9,840 nt of DNA, taken from positions 1-9,840 of the forward strand of contig JAJQBF010000103.1 of NCBI GenBank assembly GCA_021203425.1. Reading direction: 5' to 3'. Under the pieces are notes generated by a model. It saw only the letters and a program-made list of their open reading frames with translations. It made no database searches and was not told where the DNA came from. Source of the stretch: Clostridiales bacterium. Lineage in GTDB: Bacteria > Bacillota > Clostridia > Lachnospirales > CAG-274. The translations under genes and the position numbers were made by a program. Positions 1 to 6,645 of this stretch are shown piece by piece; position 1 is the stretch's first letter, and every line of letters begins with the position of its first letter.

Positions 1-51
1 ATTGAATATAAATTAATAAAAGAAATAGAAAAGTTGAAAGAACTGTACTAA
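1..51 (+). CDS. 3' end of an unidentified upstream gene (partial)
   Basis: Reading from the first base, the frame gives 16 codons and then TAA at 49-51. The tail is Lys/Glu/Leu/Ile rich and ends KLKELY, which looks like an amphipathic C-terminal helix. A charged helical tail followed directly by a gene start region suggests a real C-terminus, but the piece is too short to assign a family. It could also be non-coding AT-rich DNA that happens to be open. Confidence 0.4.
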   Translation: MEYKLIKEIEKLKELY

Positions 52-82
52 TCGAATACGATTTAGGTTATACAGATTTAGA

Positions 83-130
83 GTACCCCACCGTCACACT
101 TTGTGTGACACCTCCCCTTAAAAGAGGAGG
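83..130 (-). repeat. Double-hairpin interspersed repeat, copy 1 (inverted)
   Basis: Read on the minus strand, this matches copies 2 and 3. The first hairpin (130 down to 111) has arms CCTCCTC and GGGGAGG around TTTTAA. The second (109 down to 93) has arms GTCACAC and GTGTGAC around AAA. The minus-strand reading ends in GGTGGGGT, like GAGGGGT in copy 2. One pair in the first stem is a T·G wobble on the minus strand but C·A on the plus strand, so the element folds better as a minus-strand transcript. It fills most of the gap upstream of leuC and has no U-tract, so it is not a plain terminator. Confidence 0.8.
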
Positions 131-163
131 CAAAGGAATATGATTTAATAGGAGGACACAAAA

Positions 164-1423
164 ATGGGTATGACAATGACTCAAAAAATACTTGCGGCTG
201 CCGCAGGGCTTGACAGCGTAAAAGCAGGTCAGCTTATTGAAGCTAAGCTTGACCTTGTTTTGGGAAACGATGTTACAACTCCCGTTGCTATCAATGAATT
301 TAACAAAATAGGTATTGACAAGGTTTTCGATAAAGAAAAAATTGCCATTGTTCCCGACCACTTTACACCCAACAAAGACATTAAGTCAGCTGAACACTGT
401 AAAATGGTTCGTGAATTTGCAAGAGGAAAAGAAATTAAAAATTATTTCGAAGTAGGCCAAATGGGTATTGAACACTGCCTTATTCCCGAACAGGGCTTGG
501 CTGTTCCCGGTGACGTTATTATCGGCGCAGACTCACATACCTGTACATACGGAGCCTTAGGCGCATTCTCAACAGGCGTCGGCTCAACAGATATGGCAGT
601 AGGTATGGCAAGAGGGGTTGCATGGTTTAAGGTTCCCTCTGCTATTAAGTTTGTTCTTAAGAATAAGCCCGCAAAGTGGATATCCGGCAAGGATATTATT
701 CTTCACATAATCGGCGAAATAGGTGTTGACGGCGCACTTTACAAGTCAATGGAATTTGCCGGCGACGGTCTTCAGTATCTTACAATGGACGACCGCTTTA
801 CAATTTCAAATATGGCAATCGAAGCAGGCGGAAAAAACGGTATTTTCCCGGTAGATGAAAAGACACTTGAATATGTTAAGGAACACTCTGTTAAGCCTTA
901 TAAGATTTATGAGCCTGACGAAGATGCTGAATATGATCAGGTTATTGAAATAGATTTATCTAAACTTGAGCCTACGGTTTCCTATCCTCACCTTCCCGAA
1001 AACACAAAGACTGTTTCCGAGGCAGAAGGTCTTGAAATCGATCAGGTTGTTATAGGCTCCTGTACAAACGGACGTTTCTCCGACCTTAAGATTGCCGCTG
1101 AAATATTAACGGGAAAGAAGATTAACCCCAACATAAGATGTATCATTCTTCCCGGAACACAGCAGATTTACCTTCAGTGTTTAAAGGAAGGCCTTGCAGA
1201 AATATTCGTAAGCGCCGGCTGTGCTTTTTCAACTCCTACCTGCGGTCCCTGTGTAGGCGGACACATGGGTATACTTGCCAAAGGTGAAAGAGCCCTTTCC
1301 ACAACAAACAGAAACTTCGTAGGCAGAATGGGTCACCCCGAATCAGAGGTTTATCTCTGTTCACCTGCTGTTGCTGCAGCATCGGCAATTTACGGAAAGA
1401 TTACAAATCCGGAAAACGTATAA
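164..1423 (+). CDS. leuC: 3-isopropylmalate dehydratase large subunit
   Basis: Large subunit of isopropylmalate isomerase, which with LeuD interconverts 2- and 3-isopropylmalate in leucine synthesis; cytoplasmic and [4Fe-4S] dependent. The 419-residue length fits the shorter bacterial/archaeal LeuC type rather than the ~465-residue enterobacterial type. Expected iron-sulfur ligands are visible: Cys300 in GSCTNGRFSDL, and Cys360 and Cys363 in TPTCGPCVGG. The aconitase-family signature GADSHTCTYG lies at 121-130. The ATG at 164 is chosen because AGGAGG at 150-155 precedes it by 8 bases; ATGs at 170 and 176 are too far from that site. leuD follows after 18 bases, as expected for a two-subunit enzyme made from one message. 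Homoaconitase is the nearest alternative, but leuB downstream argues for the leucine pathway. Confidence 0.96.
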   Translation: MGMTMTQKILAAAAGLDSVKAGQLIEAKLDLVLGNDVTTPVAINEFNKIGIDKVFDKEKIAIVPDHFTPNKDIKSAEHCKMVREFARGKEIKNYFEVGQMGIEHCLIPEQGLAVPGDVIIGADSHTCTYGALGAFSTGVGSTDMAVGMARGVAWFKVPSAIKFVLKNKPAKWISGKDIILHIIGEIGVDGALYKSMEFAGDGLQYLTMDDRFTISNMAIEAGGKNGIFPVDEKTLEYVKEHSVKPYKIYEPDEDAEYDQVIEIDLSKLEPTVSYPHLPENTKTVSEAEGLEIDQVVIGSCTNGRFSDLKIAAEILTGKKINPNIRCIILPGTQQIYLQCLKEGLAEIFVSAGCAFSTPTCGPCVGGHMGILAKGERALSTTNRNFVGRMGHPESEVYLCSPAVAAASAIYGKITNPENV

Positions 1424-1441
1424 GAAAGGCGGAATATATAA

Positions 1442-1948
1442 ATGAAAGCATACGGAACAGTTTTTAAATACAGCGATAACATCGATACAGACGTTATTAT
1501 ACCGGCAAGATACTTAAATTCCTCCGACCCCAAGGAGCTTGCTAAGCACTGTATGGAGGACGCTATTCATTCAAGCGTAAACTTTGTTGAAAACGTAAAA
1601 GACGGCGATATTATGGTAGCCGAAAAGAACTTCGGCTGCGGTTCTTCAAGAGAACACGCCCCCATAGCTATTAAAGCATCGGGAATTTCCTGCGTTATAG
1701 CAAAGACATTTGCGAGAATTTTCTACAGAAACGCTATAAATATTGGCCTTCCCATTCTTGAATGTGAAGAAGCCGCAGATGATATTGATATGGGCGACAA
1801 GGTAGAGGTTGACTTTACAACAGGCGTTATTAAAAACGTAACAAAAGACAAGACATATCAGGCAGAGCCTTTCCCCGAATTTATGCAGGAGTTGATGGCA
1901 GCCGGCGGACTTATTGAACAAACCAAGGTAAAATTAGGTGTAAACTAA
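1442..1948 (+). CDS. leuD: 3-isopropylmalate dehydratase small subunit
   Basis: Small (swivel-domain) subunit that completes the isopropylmalate isomerase active site with LeuC. It has 168 residues, normal for the stand-alone LeuD type paired with 419-residue LeuC proteins. The diagnostic segment FGCGSSREHAP lies at about residues 64-74. The substrate-specificity loop region reads YLNS (24-27); in related isomerases this YL-x-x loop separates isopropylmalate from homoaconitate enzymes, and I cannot decide specificity from it alone. AAGGCGG at 1426-1432 is the ribosome site, 9 bases before ATG. Translation is probably coupled or closely linked to leuC (18-base gap). Downstream, a repeat separates it from leuB by 112 bases, an unusually long gap for this cluster. 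Confidence 0.96.
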   Translation: MKAYGTVFKYSDNIDTDVIIPARYLNSSDPKELAKHCMEDAIHSSVNFVENVKDGDIMVAEKNFGCGSSREHAPIAIKASGISCVIAKTFARIFYRNAINIGLPILECEEAADDIDMGDKVEVDFTTGVIKNVTKDKTYQAEPFPEFMQELMAAGGLIEQTKVKLGVN

Positions 1949-1962
1949 ACCTTTGCCGTCAG

Positions 1963-2029
1963 GCTCCCCTTTTAAGGGGAGCTGTCAGCCGAAGGCTGAC
2001 TGAGGGGTGCCGGCTCGGCACACCCGAAC
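1963..2029 (+). repeat. Double-hairpin interspersed repeat, copy 2 (inside the operon)
   Basis: Hairpin A is at 1963-1982 (GCTCCCC, loop TTTTAA, GGGGAGC). Hairpin B is at 1984-2000 (GTCAGCC, loop GAA, GGCTGAC). A third small hairpin, TGCCG-GCT-CGGCA, is at 2008-2020. The tail, ending CCCGAAC at 2029, is shared with copy 3. It lies between leuD and leuB, so it should be transcribed within the operon message. No U-run follows, which argues against rho-independent termination. Possible effects are mRNA stability or processing, or it may simply be a selfish insertion. Confidence 0.85.
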
Positions 2030-2060
2030 TTAACAGATCACACACAAAGGAGATATAAAA

Positions 2061-3131
2061 ATGAACTTCAAAATAGCAGTTGTAGCAGGGGACGGAATCG
2101 GTCCCGAGGTTATGGAAGAAAATATAAAGGTTTTAAATGCAGTAGGCGAAAAATTCGGTCACAAATTTGAATATGAATACGTTTTAGGCGGCGGCTGTGC
2201 CATCGACAAATACGGCGAGCCTCTCCCTCAGCACACAATTGACGTATGCAAGGCAAGTGACTCTGTTCTTTTAGGAGCAGTAGGTGGCTGGCAGTGGGAT
2301 ACTCTCCCCGGAGACAAGCGCCCCGAAAAGGCACTTTTAGGCTTAAGAGGCGCTTTGGGCTTATACGCTAACCTTCGTCCCGCAACACTTCATCAGGCAC
2401 TTGCAGGCGCCTGCCCCTTAAAGCCCGAGCTTGTTGCCGACGGCGTTGATATTATGGTTGTAAGAGAGCTTACAGGCGGTATGTATTTCGGCGAAAAGGG
2501 CAGAAAGATGACAGATATGGGCGAGGCAGCCTATGATGTTGAAATTTACGCTAAAGAAGAAGTAAGAAGAATTGCTAAGAGGGGCTTTGAGATTGCTATG
2601 CAGAGAAACAAGCACCTTACAAACGTAGACAAGCAGAACGTTCTTGAGTCTTCAAGACTTTGGAGATCTGTTGTTCTTGACGTAGCTAAGGACTACCCCG
2701 AGGTTGAGCTTGACCACTTATATGTAGACAACGCATCTATGCAGCTCATTATGCGCCCCACAACCTTTGACGTAATCGTAACATCAAACATTTTCGGCGA
2801 CATTCTTTCAGACGAGGCAAGCCAGATGACAGGTTCAATAGGTATGCTTCCTTCAGCCTCTTTAGGCGACGGCAAGTTAGGTATGTATGAGCCGGTTCAC
2901 GGTTCGGCTCCTGACATCGCAGGAAAAGACATTGCAAACCCCATAGCTACAATTCTTTCGGGTGCTATGATGCTTAAATACAGCTTTAAGCTTGACGAAG
3001 AGGCTAAGGCTATTGAAGACGCTGTTACAAAGGTTCTTGAACAGGGCTACAGAACAGCCGATATCTATTCAGAGGGTATGAAGAAAGTCGGCACAAAGGA
3101 AATGGGCAGACTTATAAGAGAGAATTTATAA
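2061..3131 (+). CDS. leuB: 3-isopropylmalate dehydrogenase
   Basis: NAD-dependent oxidative decarboxylation of 3-isopropylmalate to 2-oxoisocaproate (via 2-isopropyl-3-oxosuccinate), the third leucine-specific step; cytoplasmic homodimer in characterised members. The length of 356 residues is standard. Visible motifs include GDGIGPEVM (10-18), substrate arginines in LRG/LRP (96, 106) and RELTGGMYFG (135-144), with Tyr142 catalytic by family analogy. Lys191 lies in VDKQNV, and YVDNAS at 221-226 contains metal-binding Asp223. NIFGDILSDEAS (243-254) supplies Asp247 and Asp251, and the NAD-site segment HGSAPDIAGK is at 290-299. The RELTGG-Y pattern favours LeuB over isocitrate or tartrate dehydrogenase. 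AAAGGAGA at 2046-2053 sits 7 bases before ATG. The 112-base leader contains repeat copy 2. Confidence 0.97.
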   Translation: MNFKIAVVAGDGIGPEVMEENIKVLNAVGEKFGHKFEYEYVLGGGCAIDKYGEPLPQHTIDVCKASDSVLLGAVGGWQWDTLPGDKRPEKALLGLRGALGLYANLRPATLHQALAGACPLKPELVADGVDIMVVRELTGGMYFGEKGRKMTDMGEAAYDVEIYAKEEVRRIAKRGFEIAMQRNKHLTNVDKQNVLESSRLWRSVVLDVAKDYPEVELDHLYVDNASMQLIMRPTTFDVIVTSNIFGDILSDEASQMTGSIGMLPSASLGDGKLGMYEPVHGSAPDIAGKDIANPIATILSGAMMLKYSFKLDEEAKAIEDAVTKVLEQGYRTADIYSEGMKKVGTKEMGRLIRENL

Positions 3132-3164
3132 TAAAGAATAAATAAAAAGATGGGAGATATTGTT

Positions 3165-3416
3165 ATGAAAAAAAGACTTTTAAAGATAATTTCGGGAATA
3201 TCGGCGGCGGCTGTTTTTACAGTCTCCGCCACGGGTTCCCTTTCGGCTCAGCCGGGAACCGTTCCAGACTGGTCTACTCTTTCTGCTTGGGCGGAAAGTG
3301 ACATAAAAGAGGCATATGAACTGGGAATTTTACAGCCGGATATGGCAAGAGATTTTCAAACAGAATTTACTAGAGAACAGTTTTGCGATGCCTGTGTAAG
3401 TGTTTTGTCACTGTGA
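3165..3416 (+). CDS. N-terminal piece of the interrupted SLH protein
   Basis: If the TGA is obeyed, this yields an 83-residue exported product: signal peptide (about 1-28), a linker, and a single SLH-like unit with TREQ at 69-72. A lone SLH unit would be unlikely to bind the wall well, since these domains normally work in sets of three. It carries the gene's only good ribosome site. It should be read as a fragment of the larger gene rather than an independent protein. Confidence 0.5.
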   Translation: MKKRLLKIISGISAAAVFTVSATGSLSAQPGTVPDWSTLSAWAESDIKEAYELGILQPDMARDFQTEFTREQFCDACVSVLSL

Positions 3417-3551
3417 TATGGCTGTGATTTCAGAGATACGGAAAATGTTCCCGAGCTTAAGGCAATTGCCGATAAGGCGGATTTTCAGGGCTTTTCCGAT
3501 ACTTCCGTCTGGTATGTTGAATTTTGCGCTAAATTAGGCATTGTAAACGGT

Positions 3552-4946
3552 ATGGGCGACGGAACCTTTGCCCCCGGTTCTTCCATAACAAGAGAACAGG
3601 CGGCAAGAATGCTGTACAATACACTTGAAGTCGGTACAGACATAATAACAGAAGCCGAGGCAAACAGTGAAAACGGCATAAACGGCATATTTTTACCCCA
3701 TGTTTTCACAGACGGCAGAGAAATCGACAGCTGGGCAAGAAGTGAAATTTATACAGCCTACAATTTAGGTATAATGACAGGCGATACCGAAAACAATTTC
3801 GACCTCTTGGGTACATACACAAGAGAACAGGCTTATTGTACATTTTTAAGACTTTATAAGGCGGAAACAAGCCCGGAAGAGGTTAATGCCCCCGAGGCGG
3901 TGCTTTACCCCTCGGCGGATAATAAAATTTATTACCGACCAAGTGAGAATTATTACTACTTAAGCGATCCCTATAATATAAGTGTTGACAATATAGACTA
4001 TGAGCCTGTATATTATGACGGCTGCGGAAACACATATACGGCGGCTGAAAAGGGTTATGTTTACCCTATGGGAAATGATTATATGGAAATTATTGTTTCA
4101 AACGATGAACCAAGCGACATAACAAACAGGGAAAGTATATTTATAGACAAAAATAAAAATCAGGCTGCTGTTTCGGAAAATGAGGATACTTCGGAAAGTC
4201 AAACTTTTTTAAACGGACTTTGTGTTGTTGAAAAGGGATATAACTCCTATTCTGTTGTAAATACAGAGGGAGAGGTTATCAACAGCTTTACATTTGACCC
4301 CGAAAAATATTATGTTTGGAGCATTTTCGGCACAAATATAATTTTGCAGAACTTTGAAGACAGTGAAACCACAACCTATGTGCTTTACAAAGCAGATATC
4401 GGTGAATATATAGGCGAAGGCAGCAATTTTTTGAATATGGAATTTAACAGTTTTGGTGATGTAATAGCCTATAAAAGCAGCGACAGCAGTATAAAAAACT
4501 CTTTGGATTTAAATAAACCGGCTGCGGAAATTTATCTTTATGACAAAGAGGGAAATCTTATAAAAGATGTAAGCAGTATGGGCTATAAGGAAATAAAGGA
4601 AGAGAAAACAGGGGGTTATTATCAGGTTTTTAAGATTAACGAAACAAATTACAGCCGAATAATGCCCTATGACATAATGGACTATAACGGAAACATAATC
4701 AAAACAGGGGTAACAACCTACAGTCTGACACTTAACGGTGACGGAATAACCGCCTATCAGGACGGAAACACAATCCGCCTGTTTGACGCTGAGGGTTCTG
4801 ACTTAGGCTCGGTTACCGTAAATGACGATATAACACGTTTCGGCTTTATAGAAGGTCTTTTAAACATACAGACCAAAGGCGGCTGTTATTATTACACGCA
4901 GGACGGAAAAGAGGCTGTAAAAACAGCATGGGTTATATATAATTAA
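3552..4946 (+). CDS. C-terminal piece of the interrupted SLH protein
   Basis: This is the same frame as the N-terminal piece, after the TGA. ATG at 3552 is the first ATG/GTG/TTG after the stop. It falls inside the second SLH unit (NGMGDGTFAPG) and has no Shine-Dalgarno upstream, so it is an unlikely natural start. The stretch 3417-3551 still encodes SLH-like sequence (for example FSDTSVWYVEF), so coding continues right up to the stop codon. The piece holds the end of SLH unit 2, SLH unit 3 and the whole ~360-residue Tyr-rich C-terminal region. Without a signal peptide it could not be exported on its own. Confidence 0.5.
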   Translation: MGDGTFAPGSSITREQAARMLYNTLEVGTDIITEAEANSENGINGIFLPHVFTDGREIDSWARSEIYTAYNLGIMTGDTENNFDLLGTYTREQAYCTFLRLYKAETSPEEVNAPEAVLYPSADNKIYYRPSENYYYLSDPYNISVDNIDYEPVYYDGCGNTYTAAEKGYVYPMGNDYMEIIVSNDEPSDITNRESIFIDKNKNQAAVSENEDTSESQTFLNGLCVVEKGYNSYSVVNTEGEVINSFTFDPEKYYVWSIFGTNIILQNFEDSETTTYVLYKADIGEYIGEGSNFLNMEFNSFGDVIAYKSSDSSIKNSLDLNKPAAEIYLYDKEGNLIKDVSSMGYKEIKEEKTGGYYQVFKINETNYSRIMPYDIMDYNGNIIKTGVTTYSLTLNGDGITAYQDGNTIRLFDAEGSDLGSVTVNDDITRFGFIEGLLNIQTKGGCYYYTQDGKEAVKTAWVIYN

Positions 4947-4951
4947 GGAGG
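4945..4951 (+). promoter_or_regulatory. Shine-Dalgarno of ilvD overlapping the SLH gene stop codon
   Basis: AAGGAGG begins within the TAA stop (4944-4946) of the SLH reading frame and lies 7 bases before the ilvD ATG at 4959. The overlap implies that ilvD is co-transcribed with the SLH gene and probably benefits from ribosomes terminating there. Premature termination at the internal TGA about 1.5 kb upstream could therefore affect ilvD expression through lost coupling or polarity. That consequence is inferred. Confidence 0.75.
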
Positions 4952-4958
4952 ACTAAAA

Positions 4959-6629
4959 ATGATCAGTGACAGAGTTAAAAAGGGGCCGGACAAAACCCCC
5001 CATCGTTCGCTTTTTAAAGCTATGGGCTACACAGATGAAGATTTGGCAAGACCTTTAATTGGTGTTGTAAACGCCAAAAGCGAAATTATCCCGGGACATA
5101 TTCACCTTGACAATATTGCAAGGGCTGTTAAACAGGGTATTTCGGCAGCCGGCGGAACACCTATCGAGGTTCCGGCAATAGGTGTCTGTGACGGTATAGC
5201 TATGGGTCATATCGGTATGCACTATTCACTGCCCACAAGAGAGCTTATTGCCGATTCTACGGAATCCCTTGCTATGGCTCACGGTTTTGACGGTCTTGTG
5301 CTTATACCTAACTGCGACAAAATCGTTCCCGGTATGCTTATGGCAGCAGCAAGACTTAACATTCCCGCTATTGTAGTAAGCGGCGGTCCTATGCTTGCAG
5401 GTCATATGGGCTGCGGCGCAAATATGGAAAAGCTGAGCCTTTCAAAGACATTTGAGGCTGTCGGCGCTTATGAGGCAGGTCTTATAGATGATGAAAAGCT
5501 TAAGGAATATGAAGACAAGTCCTGTCCAAGCTGCGGTTCCTGTTCGGGTATGTATACAGCCAACTCTATGAACTGTCTTTCAGAGGTTATAGGTATGGCT
5601 CTTCCCGGAAACGGAACAATTCCGGCGGTTTACGGCGACAGAATCGTTCTTGCAAAACATGCAGGTATGCAGATTATGAAACTTGTTGAAAAGGACATAA
5701 AGCCCAGAGATATTATGAATGAAAAGGCTTTCAGAAATGCCCTTACTATGGATATGGCATTAGGCTGCTCCACAAACTCAATGCTTCACCTTCCGGCTAT
5801 TGCCCACGAAGCAGGTGTTGAAATCAACCTTGACATTGCAAACGAAATAAGTGCAAAAACTCCCAACCTTTGCCACCTTGCTCCGGCAGGTCCCAACTAT
5901 ATTGAGGAATTAAATGAGGCAGGCGGAATTCCGGCAGTTATGAAGGAAATCAGCAAGTTAGGTCTTTTAGAGCTTGACAACCCCACCTGTACGCTTAAAA
6001 CAGTGGGAGAAAATATAGAAAACGCAATAAACAAAAACACGGATATTATACGTACTGTTGAAAACCCCTATTCAACAACAGGCGGCATAGCCGTTTTAAG
6101 AGGAAACATTGCCCCCGACGGCTGTGTTGTTAAGCGTTCCGCTGTTGCACCTGAAATGCTTAAGCACTCAGGTCCGGCAAAAGTATTCAATTCAGAGGAA
6201 GAATCAATTGCGGCTATTTTCGGCGGCAAGATTGTTTCCGGAGATGTTGTAGTAATTCGCTATGAGGGTCCCAAGGGAGGTCCCGGTATGAGAGAGATGC
6301 TTTCTCCTACTTCCGCACTTGCAGGAATGAAACTGGACAAAGAGGTTGCTCTTATAACAGACGGACGTTTTTCGGGTGCCTCAAGAGGTGCCTCAATAGG
6401 TCATGTTTCCCCCGAGGCTATGTCAGGCGGTCCCATAGGTCTTGTTCAGGAAGGGGACATTATAGATATTGATATAAACGAAGGAAAAATAACCGCAAGA
6501 ATTACCGATGAGGAAATGGCGGAAAGACGTAAAAACTATGTTGCACCCGAGCCTAAAATTAAGACAGGCTGGCTTGCAAGATATGCTAAGCTTGTTACCT
6601 CAGCCGACAAGGGTGCGGTATTAAACTGA
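4959..6629 (+). CDS. ilvD: Dihydroxyacid dehydratase
   Basis: Dehydrates 2,3-dihydroxyisovalerate and 2,3-dihydroxy-3-methylvalerate to the 2-oxoacids that precede valine/leucine and isoleucine. It is a cytoplasmic iron-sulfur lyase of the IlvD/Edd family. The 556 residues match typical IlvD (about 550-570). Conserved segments are NCDKIVPGM at 118-126 (Cys119), CPSCGSCSGMYTANSMN at 189-205 (Cys195), LGCSTNSMLHLPA at 269-281, ITDGRFSGASRG at 466-477 and GHVSPEA at 481-487. Near the N-terminus the sequence reads SEIIPGHIHLD, with Gly46 where [2Fe-2S]-type enzymes carry a third Cys ligand. This favours the oxygen-sensitive [4Fe-4S] type (inference from family pattern). Sugar-acid dehydratases are relatives, but the leu/ilv setting supports IlvD. 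ilvB follows after 16 bases. Confidence 0.96.
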   Translation: MISDRVKKGPDKTPHRSLFKAMGYTDEDLARPLIGVVNAKSEIIPGHIHLDNIARAVKQGISAAGGTPIEVPAIGVCDGIAMGHIGMHYSLPTRELIADSTESLAMAHGFDGLVLIPNCDKIVPGMLMAAARLNIPAIVVSGGPMLAGHMGCGANMEKLSLSKTFEAVGAYEAGLIDDEKLKEYEDKSCPSCGSCSGMYTANSMNCLSEVIGMALPGNGTIPAVYGDRIVLAKHAGMQIMKLVEKDIKPRDIMNEKAFRNALTMDMALGCSTNSMLHLPAIAHEAGVEINLDIANEISAKTPNLCHLAPAGPNYIEELNEAGGIPAVMKEISKLGLLELDNPTCTLKTVGENIENAINKNTDIIRTVENPYSTTGGIAVLRGNIAPDGCVVKRSAVAPEMLKHSGPAKVFNSEEESIAAIFGGKIVSGDVVVIRYEGPKGGPGMREMLSPTSALAGMKLDKEVALITDGRFSGASRGASIGHVSPEAMSGGPIGLVQEGDIIDIDINEGKITARITDEEMAERRKNYVAPEPKIKTGWLARYAKLVTSADKGAVLN

Positions 6630-6645
6630 TGAAAGGAGTAGTAAT

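Larger units (their letters stand above)
3165..4946 (+). pseudogene. SLH-domain cell-surface protein interrupted by one in-frame TGA
   Basis: One continuous frame of 593 residue positions, broken only by TGA at codon 84 (3414-3416). The ATG at 3165 is preferred over 3150 because GGGAG (3152-3156) lies 8 bases upstream and the protein then starts MKKRLLKI with a normal signal peptide (about 1-28, ending SLSA). Three SLH-type repeats follow, each ending in TREQ (69-72, 142-145, 219-222); SLH repeats usually tether exported proteins to cell-wall polymers. Residues ~230-593 are Tyr/Asn/Asp rich with recurring strand-turn-strand units such as VVNTEG (364-369), LYDKEG (458-463), DYNGN (506-510), LFDAEG (540-545) and TQDG (578-581), suggesting a WG-like or propeller fold. 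That fold is inferred and the function is unknown. It could be a recent pseudogene, a sequencing error, or a readthrough case. Confidence 0.8.

Noticed and set aside
52..163. T-box, leader peptide or attenuator controlling leuC.
   Set aside because: The 112-base gap is mostly the inverted repeat copy. No T-box sequence, run of Leu codons or terminator/antiterminator pair is visible, and no good -35/-10 pair was found; control must lie upstream of the window.
68..361. Minus-strand open frame across the leuC start, and the other minus-strand frames under leu, ilv and Gx genes.
   Set aside because: They lie opposite well-supported conserved genes, have no family resemblance and no ribosome sites; they are shadows of the coding strand.
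1963..2000. Repeat hairpins as rho-independent terminators.
   Set aside because: The T-run is in the loop of hairpin A rather than after the stem, and neither hairpin is followed by a U-tract. The same holds for the other two copies.
3150..3164. ATG at 3150 as the start of the SLH protein.
   Set aside because: The Shine-Dalgarno GGGAG lies inside that start's own first codons, while ATG 3165 has correct spacing and begins a classical signal peptide.
3414..3416. Genetic code reassignment of TGA.
   Set aside because: TGA is the terminal stop of ilvD, ilvB and the NusG-II gene at positions where family lengths end normally, so TGA is a stop in this organism.
3414..3452. Selenocysteine at the in-frame TGA, which reads as U-Y-G-C and so resembles a UxxC redox motif, with a small hairpin GGAA-AATG-TTCC at 3440-3451.
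   Set aside because: The stop lies in a wall-anchoring SLH region, not a redox domain. The hairpin has only four pairs and lacks the stem length and loop features of a bacterial SECIS element. A search for selAB/selC in the genome and for Cys at this site in homologues would settle it.
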